Under the pieces are notes generated by a model. It was given only the letters and a program-made list of their open reading frames with translations. It was not told the origin of the DNA and made no database searches. A DNA stretch of 64,000 nucleotides, from assembly GCF_000223905.1 (NCBI RefSeq), contig NC_015948.1:2232001-2296000 (forward strand), written 5' to 3'. The DNA is from Haloarcula hispanica ATCC 33960 (GTDB lineage Archaea > Halobacteriota > Halobacteria > Halobacteriales > Haloarculaceae). The translations under genes and the position numbers were made by a program. This document shows, in pieces, positions 33,682-41,572 of this stretch (positions are counted from its first letter, which is position 1; each line of letters begins with the position of its first letter).

Positions 33682-33819
33682 AGCCCTACGGGCTATTCAC
33701 GAAGACGCCGCGGGAACAGAGTTCCCGCGAGCCTGTGCTCGCGTTACTCGTGCAGACACCGGGTGAGCAAAGCTCTCCCGAGACTTCGTTCGTAGCCTAC
33801 CGGCTACTCACGAAGACGC
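33682..33819 (-). repeat. Array of three diverged copies of the sufD 3' end with hairpins
   Basis: Copy A (33794-33819) is the real end of sufD and its stop; copy C (33682-33708) matches it at nearly every base; copy B (about 33730-33759) is weaker. All three contain a short hairpin next to the TAG/TAA region: GTAGCC-TACC-GGCTAC, GCGAGC-CTGT-GCTCGC and AGCCC-TAC-GGGCT, so the stems differ but remain paired. Between copies lie longer hairpins: a perfect 9-bp stem at 33709-33729 (loop AGA) and a 9-bp stem with one mismatch at 33760-33780 (loop AAA). Confidence 0.75.
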
Positions 33820-35015
33820 TCGTAAATCAGCTGGTCGAGGTCCTCGCGGAGTTCGTCGACCTGCACTTCTTCGAGCACGGGGACGTAGAACCCTTCGACG
33901 AGCATGTTCTTCGCTCGCTCAGGGTCGACACCGCGGGAGGTCATGTAGAACATGTCCTCTTCGTCGACCTGCCCGACCGTCGCGGAGTGGGAGGCCTCGG
34001 TGTCGTGGTTGTTGATGATGAGCTTCGGCGACGCGTCGGCCTCGGAGTCGTCAGAGAGCATGAGCGTGTTCTCACGCTGGTACGACGACGTGTCCCAGGC
34101 CTCGCGACCGACGTCCTGAACGCCCTCGTACACCGAACGGGCGTCGTCGTCGAGGACGCCGCGGGTGACGAGGTCGGCGATGGTGTGTTCGGCCTCGTGC
34201 CAGACACGCGACGCGATGTCGAAGTGCTGGTCCTCGTGGCCGAAGAAGGCCCCGAGAATCTGGGACTCCGAGGAGTCGCCGAGCAGTCGGGTCTCGACGT
34301 TGGACTTGGTCAGGCGGGAGCCGATGTTGCCGTCGATCCAGTTGACCGTGGCGTAGGTGTCGGCGTGGCCGCGCTTGACCTGGAAGTTGTAGGTCTCTTC
34401 CGAGAGGTTCTGGAGCGCGCCGTACTGGACGTAGGCGTTCTCCTCGGCGACGACCTCGACGATACCGGAGTAGTACTGGTCAGCGTCGGTCGTCTCGCCC
34501 GTCTGCTGGCGCTCCAGAATCGTGACCGAGGAGGACTCCTCGGCGAGGACGAGCGTGTAGTTGAACAGCGACTGGCTGTTCATCGTTGTCCGGATCTTCA
34601 CGTCCTCGGCGTCGACGCCCTCGGGGACGTAGACGACCGTTCCGGCAGAGAACAGGGCCGTCGACAGCGCAGTGAGGTAGTCCCGCTGCGGGTCAACGGT
34701 ACTGCCGAAGTGCTCCTTGACGAGGTCCGCGTGCTCGTCGAGCGCCTCGCTCCAGGACAGCACTTCGACGCCCTCTGCGTCGACGCGGTCCTTGTCCTGG
34801 GCGTAGTCGAGCGGGTCGACCAGCGACTCGTATTCGAGCGCGTCGAGGTTCGTCCAGGTGCGACCCGGCGTCCGGATGACGTCCGGCATGTCGAGCTCTT
34901 CGAGCGCTGCGAGCGCGTCCTTTCGCGTCTCGAGCAGCCACTCGGGCTCGCCGAGGTCGTCTGAAATCTGTTCTACCTGGGCCTCTGTGAGATTGGCGTG
35001 TACCTGCGTACTCAT
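33804..35015 (-). CDS. sufD: Fe-S cluster assembly protein SufD
   Basis: 403 residues of right-handed beta-helix flanked by helices, paralogous to SufB. It forms the SufBC2D scaffold with SufB and SufC on which Fe-S clusters are built. Near the C-terminus, HDTEASHSATVGQVDEEDMF contains the His that aligns with the SufD cluster-site His of bacteria. Segments GTVVYVPEGVDAEDVKI and NMLVEGFYVPVLEEV are family typical. It is the last gene of sufC-sufB-sufD, starting 2 bases after the sufB stop. The 3' end and its stop codon are the template of the repeat array that follows. Confidence 0.94.
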   Translation of the reverse strand: MSTQVHANLTEAQVEQISDDLGEPEWLLETRKDALAALEELDMPDVIRTPGRTWTNLDALEYESLVDPLDYAQDKDRVDAEGVEVLSWSEALDEHADLVKEHFGSTVDPQRDYLTALSTALFSAGTVVYVPEGVDAEDVKIRTTMNSQSLFNYTLVLAEESSSVTILERQQTGETTDADQYYSGIVEVVAEENAYVQYGALQNLSEETYNFQVKRGHADTYATVNWIDGNIGSRLTKSNVETRLLGDSSESQILGAFFGHEDQHFDIASRVWHEAEHTIADLVTRGVLDDDARSVYEGVQDVGREAWDTSSYQRENTLMLSDDSEADASPKLIINNHDTEASHSATVGQVDEEDMFYMTSRGVDPERAKNMLVEGFYVPVLEEVQVDELREDLDQLIYERLRE

Positions 35016-35017
35016 GG

Positions 35018-36448
35018 TTATCCGAGCGACCCCTCCATCTCAAGCTCAATGAGGCGGTTCAGCTCAACGGCGTACTCAATCGGCAGTTCCTCCGTAATCG
35101 GCTCGATGAAGCCAGCGACGATCATCTGCTTGGCGTCGTCGTCGTCCAGTCCGCGGGACTGGAGGTAGAAGACGTCCTCGTCGCCGATCTTGCCGACGGT
35201 CGCCTCGTGGGCAACGTCGACCTTGGACTCCTGAATCTCCATGTACGGCATCGTGTCCGACGTCGACTCGTTGTCGAACATCAGAGCGTCACACTCGACA
35301 GAAGTCGAGGAGTCCTCGGCTCCGTCGGCGATGTGGACGAGGCCACGGTAGTTCGTGCGGCCGCCGTCCTTGCTGATGGACTTGGACTCGATGGTGGATT
35401 TCGTATCAGGCGCGTTGTGGTAGACCTTCGCGCCCGTGTCGATGTCCTGGCCCTCGCCGGCGAAGGCGATGGTGATGTGGTTGTCCGTCGCGCCGGGACC
35501 CTTGAGAACGGTGGAGGGGTACAGCATCGTGGCCTTCGAGCCCATGCTGCCCGAGACCCACTCCATCGTGCCGTCGGCCTCGCAGATGGCGCGCTTGGTG
35601 TTGAGGTTGTACGTGTTCTTCGACCAGTTCTGCACCGTCGAGTACTGGACGTGCGCGTTCTCCTTGACGAACACTTCGACGCCGCCGGAGTGGAGGTTGA
35701 ACTCGGAGTACTTCGGGGCGGAACAGCCCTCGATGTAGTGGACCTCGGAGTTCTCCTCGGCGATGATGAGCGTGTGCTCGAACTGGCCCATGCCGTCGGA
35801 GTTCATGCGGAAGTACGCCTGGACCGGCATGTCGACCGTGGTGTCCTCGGGGACGTAGACGAACGACCCGCCGGACCAGATGGCACCGTGCAGCGCCGCG
35901 AACTTGTTGTCGCTCGGCGGCACGGCCTTGGTCATGAAGTACTCTTTGAGGATGTCTTCGTGCTCCTGAACGGCTTTGTCCATGTCACAGAAGATGACGC
36001 CCTTGTCCTCCCAGCGCTCCTGCATGTTCTGGTAGACAATCTCGGACTCGTACTGCGCGCCGACGCCCGAGAGGGCGTTCTTCTCGGCTTCCGGGATGCC
36101 CAGTTTGTCGAAGGTGTCCTGAATCTCTTCGGGGAGATCGTTCCAGTCGTCGACGCCGCCGCGTGTCTCGATGTCGGGGCGAATGTACGGGACGATCTCG
36201 TCGACGTCGACCTCGGAGAGGTCGGGTGCACCCGGCCAGCCGTCCGGCATCGGCATTTCCTGGTACTGCTCGAGTGCGCGAAGGCGGCGTTCGAGCATCC
36301 ATTCGGGCTCGTCCTTGTCTTCGGAGATGACCCGGATGGTCTCCTCCGTGAGGCCCTTCTCGGCTTCGAAGGCGGACTTCTCCTCTTTCTTGAACTCGAA
36401 GCGCTTCTCGGTGTCGGTCTCTTTGAGGTGGTCTTGATCTGAACTCAT
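35018..36448 (-). CDS. sufB: Fe-S cluster assembly protein SufB
   Basis: 476 residues, the largest scaffold subunit of the SUF system. Conserved elements are AEKNALSGVGAQYESEIVY, GGSFVYVPEDTTVDMPVQAY, IEGCSAPKYS, CDALMFDNES (the Cys aligns with the cluster-assembly Cys of E. coli SufB) and HEATVGKIGDEDVFYLQSRG. The N-terminus (about 1-40) is highly charged, a haloarchaeal adaptation. Middle gene of the suf operon, 36 bases after sufC. No frameshift or missing segment. Confidence 0.96.
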   Translation of the reverse strand: MSSDQDHLKETDTEKRFEFKKEEKSAFEAEKGLTEETIRVISEDKDEPEWMLERRLRALEQYQEMPMPDGWPGAPDLSEVDVDEIVPYIRPDIETRGGVDDWNDLPEEIQDTFDKLGIPEAEKNALSGVGAQYESEIVYQNMQERWEDKGVIFCDMDKAVQEHEDILKEYFMTKAVPPSDNKFAALHGAIWSGGSFVYVPEDTTVDMPVQAYFRMNSDGMGQFEHTLIIAEENSEVHYIEGCSAPKYSEFNLHSGGVEVFVKENAHVQYSTVQNWSKNTYNLNTKRAICEADGTMEWVSGSMGSKATMLYPSTVLKGPGATDNHITIAFAGEGQDIDTGAKVYHNAPDTKSTIESKSISKDGGRTNYRGLVHIADGAEDSSTSVECDALMFDNESTSDTMPYMEIQESKVDVAHEATVGKIGDEDVFYLQSRGLDDDDAKQMIVAGFIEPITEELPIEYAVELNRLIELEMEGSLG

Positions 36449-36484
36449 AGTGTGTGTAATGTTATCGCTGTGTACGGAAGGGCG

Positions 36485-37417
36485 TTACGCGGCCTCGTAG
36501 GCTTCCTCTCGGACCCAGTCGTACCCTTCGTCTTCGAGCTTTTCGGCGAGTTCGGCACCGCCGGAGGTGGCGATCTGGCCGTCGAGCATTACGTGGACGT
36601 GGTCGGGTTCGACGTAGTCGAGGATGCGCTGGTAGTGGGTGATCTGGAGGATGCCCGCGCCCTGCTCGTCACGGAGCGCGTTGATGCCGTTGGAGACGTC
36701 CTGCAGTCGGTCGATGTCCAGCCCGGAGTCGATCTCGTCGAGCACGGCAACGGAGGGCTCGAGGATCGCGGCCTGAAGGACTTCGTTTTGCTTCTTCTCG
36801 CCGCCCGAGAAGCCGGCGTTGAGATACCGGGACGCGAACTTCTCGTCCATATCTAGCTGCTCCATCTTCTCCTGGAGGATCTCCTGGAACTCGGCGACGC
36901 CGATTTCGCCCTCTTCGACGTTGCCTTCCATCGGGGAGGTGTCGTAGCCGGCGGCGTCCTCGTTGGTGTCGCCGCCCTCTGCGTCGGCTTCCGCTTCTTC
37001 GTCGTCATCCTCGAAGAGTTCCTCGCGCTCTTCGAGCTTGGCGTTGAGCGCGGTGCGGAGGAAGTTCACCATCGTGACGCCCTCGATCTCGGCCGGGTAC
37101 TGGAAGCCGAGGAAGATGCCGAGCGCGGCGCGCTCGTTCGGTTCGAGGTCGAGCAGGTTCCAGGTGCGGAGGTCCTCCGGGATTGCCTCGTCACCGAACT
37201 CGTTCTCGTCGAGGTGGATGAGCACTTCCCCGTCGGTTACCTCGTAGGCGGGGTGGCCGGCGATGATCTTCGCCGTCGTCGACTTCCCCGAGCCGTTGGG
37301 ACCCATCAGCGCGTGGATCTCACCGGACTCGACTTCGAGGTCGACACCGCGGAGAATCGTCTCACCGTCCTCTTCTGCGACTTCTGCGTGGAGATTGTTG
37401 ATTTCGAGTTTAGCCAT
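36485..37417 (-). CDS. sufC: Fe-S cluster assembly ATPase SufC
   Basis: 310-residue ABC-type ATPase energising the SUF scaffold. Walker A GPNGSGKST (39-47), Q-loop FQYPAEIEGV (about 105), signature FSGGEKKQNEV (203 on), Walker B VAVLDEIDSGLD (223 on) and the H-loop QITHYQRIL. Bacterial SufC is about 250 residues; the extra length is mainly an acidic, Glu/Asp/Gly-rich insertion at about 129-174 in the helical subdomain that contacts SufB/SufD, plus a smaller one near 70-82. First gene of the operon; its promoter is not clear, but a TTAGG half-site (37427-37431) lies just upstream. Confidence 0.95.
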   Translation of the reverse strand: MAKLEINNLHAEVAEEDGETILRGVDLEVESGEIHALMGPNGSGKSTTAKIIAGHPAYEVTDGEVLIHLDENEFGDEAIPEDLRTWNLLDLEPNERAALGIFLGFQYPAEIEGVTMVNFLRTALNAKLEEREELFEDDDEEAEADAEGGDTNEDAAGYDTSPMEGNVEEGEIGVAEFQEILQEKMEQLDMDEKFASRYLNAGFSGGEKKQNEVLQAAILEPSVAVLDEIDSGLDIDRLQDVSNGINALRDEQGAGILQITHYQRILDYVEPDHVHVMLDGQIATSGGAELAEKLEDEGYDWVREEAYEAA

Positions 37418-37542
37418 AGGTATCTCTTAGGTCAACCGAAAGAAGGTACGTTTCACCCATGAAGCTTTCGCATTGCTGTGAACTCAACTTCTTCATATGG
37501 AAACAATATTTCTCGTAGAGGTAATTGCCCGTATTCTGTGGG

Positions 37543-40350
37543 TTACATGAAGCTCCCGAGTCCCGTCTGTTCCTGACCGGACTTGACCTCCTCCCAAGAG
37601 ATATCCATGGCTTCCAGAATCCGAGCAATCGGGCCTTTCAGCGTCTTATCGAGCATCTTGTCCCAGTCGATTTCGAACTCCTCGGGAATCTGGTCCGCGT
37701 ACTCGAAGCAGATCACGTCGGGGTCCCGTCGGAACTCGCCGTACAGCGGGTCCCGCTGGGGGTCCAGCCCCTCCTCGTCCTCGATTCGCTGGAAGAAATC
37801 CGAGTGGACTCGGTCGAGATACAGCCGCTTTGGCTTCGACCCGCTCTGGAAATTCGTCCCCAGCAGGAGGTTGGCGTACTTCGCGCCCCGGACCTGTGCG
37901 GTGTCGGTGTCGTAGTTGTCGAGTTTCTTCCCGATGCCGCCGGGAATGCCCACGTCGTCGTAGTTGACGTTGCCGTCCTGATAATCCTCGATAACATCGC
38001 TGACATACTGCTTGATGGACTCGGCATCCTCACCGCGGACGATGCGGTCGATGACCTCTTTCTGGACCCGTTTGGTGATGGGGGCGATATCCGAGCGCTG
38101 GTACTCGAAGCCCGTGATGTCGATGTCGTCGACGTGCTTGCCCTCCTTCCAGACGATGTTGCCCGCGTAGCGCTTCTTTTTCCCCGCCTGGAAGAACCGC
38201 CGGTAGAGCTTCTCGAACTCGATCTCGAAGCGGTGGAACTCGGCGTTGAGCTGCTCCATCGCGAACTCGTCGTAAGAGGCGTTGATCGTCTCCTCCAGCT
38301 CGAACCCTTTCTGAATGGTCGTGGCGATGAGTTCGAGTTCGTCGTCACCCATTTCGGGGTGCTTCTCGCGCATCTCGTCGGTGATTTCGACGTCGCCTTC
38401 TACGTCGTTGGGACCCACATCGCCAAGCTGGAGCATGACGGAGTCGGTGTCGCCGTAGACGACCTCGTACCCCTCGTCGGCAACGACTTCGTCGGTGTAG
38501 TCGATGACCTCGCGACCGGTGGCGGTAACGGCGGCTCCCATCTCCTTGTCGTAGAGGCGGAAGCGATCCCATCCCAAAACGCCGTATAACGAGTTCATTA
38601 TCACCTTAACTGCCGCTTGCTGGCGGTCTAAGCGCCCATAATCCGGGTTTTCGGGATCGAATTCATTTCGCTTGGTCTTCTTTTCCTCTCGTTCTGACAG
38701 GAGTTCGTCGACCATCTCCCGGATGACGCCGTCCGGTTCTTTCCGAAAGTGGGTGCCGTTGGGCGCGCGGTAGGTGTCGCCGTCGTAGGCATCGGGGTCG
38801 ACCTTTGTCTCCGGGCTGGCGTTAGTCGTCACCATGCACATCGGGTACAATGATTTCAAGTCTAGAACCGTGACATTTTCACGAACGCCGGTGATGGGGT
38901 CGAACACGGCCCCGCCCTCGTAGTCCTCGCTCTCCTGTTGGCCTTTCGAGGGGAGCGCGAACTCGCCGTGGAGCTTGTGGAGGACGTACATGTCGACGGC
39001 GTCGCCGGGCGTGGTGGCGTCTTCCAGTTTGCAGCCGACGAAGGTACGGACTTCGTCCCAGAAGTCGATGATGTCCTGCTCGCGGTCGAGTTCGACACAC
39101 AGCTCCACGTCCCGGAGGTTGTACTCCAGTAGCTGCTCGGGGTCCTGTTCCCAGAGATCGCCGATGTCGCCGGTGTAGCGTTCCTTGCCGACGCCGAGTT
39201 CCTGCTCGCCGACGGCGTCGAGCCGGTAGGATTCGAGTTCGGTGAACTGGGTGCGCTTGTAGGCATAGAGAAGGTCGAAGACGACCCGGCCCTTGATGTC
39301 CGGGCCGCCCCAGCCCGAGCGCCAGACCTCGTCGACCCGCGAGAGGCGGTCTATCTGGAGGTCGAAGTCGTGGTTGTAGCTCTGGAGTTCCTCCAGCCGG
39401 TCGAGGAAGTACGGCGCGTCGAAGTCGTCGAAGTTCCAGCCAGTCAGCACGTCAGGGTCCGTGTCGACGATGTAGTCGACAAAGGCCTCCAGCATGGCCT
39501 CCTCCTCGTCGAAAACCCGAACGTCGGCCTCGAAATCTTCCCGAATCGGCTCGTAGCCGGCCAGCGCCTCGGGACCGTTGATGCCGTCGGGGGACTCGTA
39601 CAGCCAGACGACGTATTCGTCGCGGTAGGAGTCGTGGGAGGTGAGACAGATGATCGGCTCCTCGCCGTCCTCGGGGAAGCCGTGGCGGTCGTCTACCTCG
39701 ATGTCGAAGGTGTTGACCCGCGGCTCGGCGTGGGCTTCGACCGGCGTTATCTCCTCGTGATGGACTTTCAGGCTGCCGTCGTCGAGTTCGCGGGCGGGGA
39801 CGCGCACGCCGCTCGTGATGTCCTTGTCGATGAGCAGGCGGTTAGGAAAGAGGATGTCCGCCTCGTAGTGGTCGAAGTCGTCACGAATTTGGCCCACGTC
39901 GCGGGGCGTCTGGCCGAATATCTTCGTCAGGCGCTCGCCGCGAATCGACTCGTAGGGCTCGCCGTCCTCGTCGGCCGCTTTCCAGTCGGTGATGCTGTCG
40001 TACTGGCGGAGTTCGTCCTCAGTGACGCTGTCGGTCGGCGCGTAGAAGTACGGCTTGAAATCGAAGACCCGCGCGTGGATCGGTTCGTTGTCGTCGGTAC
40101 GCCCGAAGACGTGGACGACCGGGAACTCGTCGTCGCCCTGCCCTTCGATGGTGTAATCGACCTGCGTGACGACGAACTCGACGGTCTCCTCGACCGGCGG
40201 GAACTGGCGCTCGTCGATGTCGACGACGCTCGTCCCGCCGGTGTCACTCCCACCGTTGCCCGCGATGGCCGCCGCTTCGTCGGCGACCGGGCGGTCCTCA
40301 TCCGCGTCTTGCTCGAAATCCCCCAGCGTGCCCTGGGTCCCGTCACTCAT
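37543..40350 (-). CDS. polB: Family B DNA polymerase
   Basis: 935-residue replicative polymerase. 3'-5' exonuclease motifs: Exo I FDIEVD, Exo II GWNFDDFDAPYF, Exo III YNLRDVELC. Polymerase motif A DLKSLYP (497-503), motif B KVIMNSLYGVLG, motif C YGDTDS (about 632-637), KKRYAG downstream. No intein interrupts motifs A, B or C. Sequences resembling PCNA-binding boxes occur at both ends: QGTLGDF (6-12) and QTGLGSFM (928-935). ATG 40350 is chosen because a TATA box lies at 40374-40382; longer in-frame starts up to 40473 lie upstream of that promoter. Confidence 0.96.
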   Translation of the reverse strand: MSDGTQGTLGDFEQDADEDRPVADEAAAIAGNGGSDTGGTSVVDIDERQFPPVEETVEFVVTQVDYTIEGQGDDEFPVVHVFGRTDDNEPIHARVFDFKPYFYAPTDSVTEDELRQYDSITDWKAADEDGEPYESIRGERLTKIFGQTPRDVGQIRDDFDHYEADILFPNRLLIDKDITSGVRVPARELDDGSLKVHHEEITPVEAHAEPRVNTFDIEVDDRHGFPEDGEEPIICLTSHDSYRDEYVVWLYESPDGINGPEALAGYEPIREDFEADVRVFDEEEAMLEAFVDYIVDTDPDVLTGWNFDDFDAPYFLDRLEELQSYNHDFDLQIDRLSRVDEVWRSGWGGPDIKGRVVFDLLYAYKRTQFTELESYRLDAVGEQELGVGKERYTGDIGDLWEQDPEQLLEYNLRDVELCVELDREQDIIDFWDEVRTFVGCKLEDATTPGDAVDMYVLHKLHGEFALPSKGQQESEDYEGGAVFDPITGVRENVTVLDLKSLYPMCMVTTNASPETKVDPDAYDGDTYRAPNGTHFRKEPDGVIREMVDELLSEREEKKTKRNEFDPENPDYGRLDRQQAAVKVIMNSLYGVLGWDRFRLYDKEMGAAVTATGREVIDYTDEVVADEGYEVVYGDTDSVMLQLGDVGPNDVEGDVEITDEMREKHPEMGDDELELIATTIQKGFELEETINASYDEFAMEQLNAEFHRFEIEFEKLYRRFFQAGKKKRYAGNIVWKEGKHVDDIDITGFEYQRSDIAPITKRVQKEVIDRIVRGEDAESIKQYVSDVIEDYQDGNVNYDDVGIPGGIGKKLDNYDTDTAQVRGAKYANLLLGTNFQSGSKPKRLYLDRVHSDFFQRIEDEEGLDPQRDPLYGEFRRDPDVICFEYADQIPEEFEIDWDKMLDKTLKGPIARILEAMDISWEEVKSGQEQTGLGSFM

Positions 40351-40373
40351 TCTTGGCCTTGTTTCGAGATGCC

Positions 40374-40382
40374 GCATAAAAA
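40374..40382 (-). promoter_or_regulatory. TATA box of polB
   Basis: Minus-strand TTTTTATGC is 24-32 bases ahead of ATG 40350 and fixes the leaderless start of polB. Confidence 0.6.
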
Positions 40383-40457
40383 CACCGGCGGTCGACGGGG
40401 TATTGCCACAGGCAGAAAGTATATGACATCGAGTACCATACCCAAGTTTGACGGCCA

Positions 40458-40649
40458 ATGTCGCACCACGCATCCCCCCACGGCGAGGCGGATAGGTCCG
40501 AAGAACTGCGGTCGGAGCCGGCGCTCCCGGACGCCATCCAGACGACCGAGACCTACGAGACCGAGGAGGGGACAGTGTTTTACGACGCCGAGAACCCTCT
40601 CGCGTGGCTGCAGACCGATACGGCGCTCACCTTACAGGAGATCGCCTGA
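40458..40649 (+). CDS. Small acidic haloarchaeal protein
   Basis: 63 residues, acidic, ending ENPLAWLQTDTALTLQEIA. The FYDAENPLAWLQ stretch is the only conserved-looking part; the N-terminal half is low complexity. It is divergent from polB with a TATA-like AGTATATGA at about 40418-40426. The family is common in haloarchaea but of unknown role; the position between polB and the repair genes is suggestive only. Confidence 0.62.
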   Translation: MSHHASPHGEADRSEELRSEPALPDAIQTTETYETEEGTVFYDAENPLAWLQTDTALTLQEIA

Positions 40650-40660
40650 CACAGAGTCCT

Positions 40661-40668
40661 TTTATTTG
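40661..40668 (+). promoter_or_regulatory. TATA box of the two-helix membrane protein gene
   Basis: TTTATTTG lies 24-31 bases upstream of ATG 40692; a GTG at 40689 is the only close alternative start. Confidence 0.5.
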
Positions 40669-40691
40669 CCGGACGACGTAATGCGCCTGTG

Positions 40692-41096
40692 ATGGATATC
40701 CCCGGCGAGGACGACCCCAACCAGAGCCCGGGGGTTCTCTCCGAAAAGAGCGAGCACGAACCCGCTGAGTTCGATCCGGAGAGCCTCGGCCCGGACGTAC
40801 CCTCGCCGTCAGACAGCGATTACGATGGCGAGGCCACGGGCCTGTTCGTCAGGCTCGTTATCGTGTTCAACGTCGCGCTGCTGGCCCTCTCGCTCGGGCC
40901 GATGCTGGCCTACTTCGAGGGGCAGGTCGACCTCGGGATACGGATCTTCCTCGTCGGTGTCATCGCCTTCGGCTACGGAACGTTTCGGTACGTGAAGTTC
41001 GAGCGGGAGCGCAAATCGGACGACGACGAGGGCGAAACAGCCGAGACAACGGATACCCAGCCTGACAGCGCGGAGTCGGGCGACCACAACGGCTAA
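40692..41096 (+). CDS. Two-helix membrane protein, haloarchaeal, unknown
   Basis: 134 residues. An acidic N-terminus with Pro/Glu/Asp (about 1-50), two transmembrane helices (VRLVIVFNVALLALSLGPML and IRIFLVGVIAFGYGTFRYV, about 55-105) and an acidic Thr/Asp-rich tail. No motif identifies a function. It is leaderless by promoter position and followed 27 bases later by the wHTH-like gene in the same direction. Confidence 0.65.
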   Translation: MDIPGEDDPNQSPGVLSEKSEHEPAEFDPESLGPDVPSPSDSDYDGEATGLFVRLVIVFNVALLALSLGPMLAYFEGQVDLGIRIFLVGVIAFGYGTFRYVKFERERKSDDDEGETAETTDTQPDSAESGDHNG

Positions 41097-41123
41097 CCGG
41101 CCCGATCAGCTACGGACGGCCAT

Positions 41124-41546
41124 ATGCGTACTGTGCGGGACAACGACGGCACGCGTTACTTACTGCTGAAGGAGTCCACCGAGTCGAGTCTGGTCCGGGA
41201 CCCCGAAACCGGCGAGCAGCGCCACATCCCGAACGCCGATCTCGAACCCATCGAGGGTGAGTCACCGCTGGCCACGGCCGCCGCAGCGGTTCCCGACGCC
41301 GCTCGTCGCGTCCTCACAGCGGCCCACGACGACCAGGCACTTGGCCTGCTCGTGGAACTCGACGAGCGTGGGCCGGTCTCCGTGGCAGAGCTGCTTTCGG
41401 CCTACGACCTCTGTGAGAGCGACCTCCACGGCCTGCTGGCCGAGTTCCGCGCCGCCGGCCTGCTCGTCGAAGCGACGGTCCACGGCCAGCGAGGGTACGA
41501 CACAACTGAGACTGCCAGCGACGGGCTCGCTCAGCTTCGGGACTGA
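41124..41546 (+). CDS. Winged-helix-like haloarchaeal protein
   Basis: 140 residues. The N-terminus (MRTVRDNDGTRYLLLKES...VRDPETGEQRHIPNADLEPI) forms a small beta domain of a type seen repeatedly in haloarchaea; the C-terminal half (about 65-130; VLTAAHDDQALGLLVELDER, then VSVAELLSAYDLCESDLHGL and LAEFRAAGLLVEATVHGQRGY) is a winged helix. It may bind DNA. It converges on rad50 with a 26-base gap. No name assigned. Confidence 0.7.
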   Translation: MRTVRDNDGTRYLLLKESTESSLVRDPETGEQRHIPNADLEPIEGESPLATAAAAVPDAARRVLTAAHDDQALGLLVELDERGPVSVAELLSAYDLCESDLHGLLAEFRAAGLLVEATVHGQRGYDTTETASDGLAQLRD

Positions 41547-41572
41547 GGGCAAGTCACTACCGCGCACCAGGC

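Noticed and set aside
33666-34964. Long plus-strand frame opposite sufD, extending into the repeat array
   Set aside because: Shadow of sufD; its beginning is made of the hairpin repeats.
37543-40350. Possible intein in PolB
   Set aside because: Haloarchaeal PolB often carries inteins at motifs A, B or C, but here DLKSLYP, KVIMNSLYG and YGDTDS are uninterrupted and the length is that of the mature enzyme.
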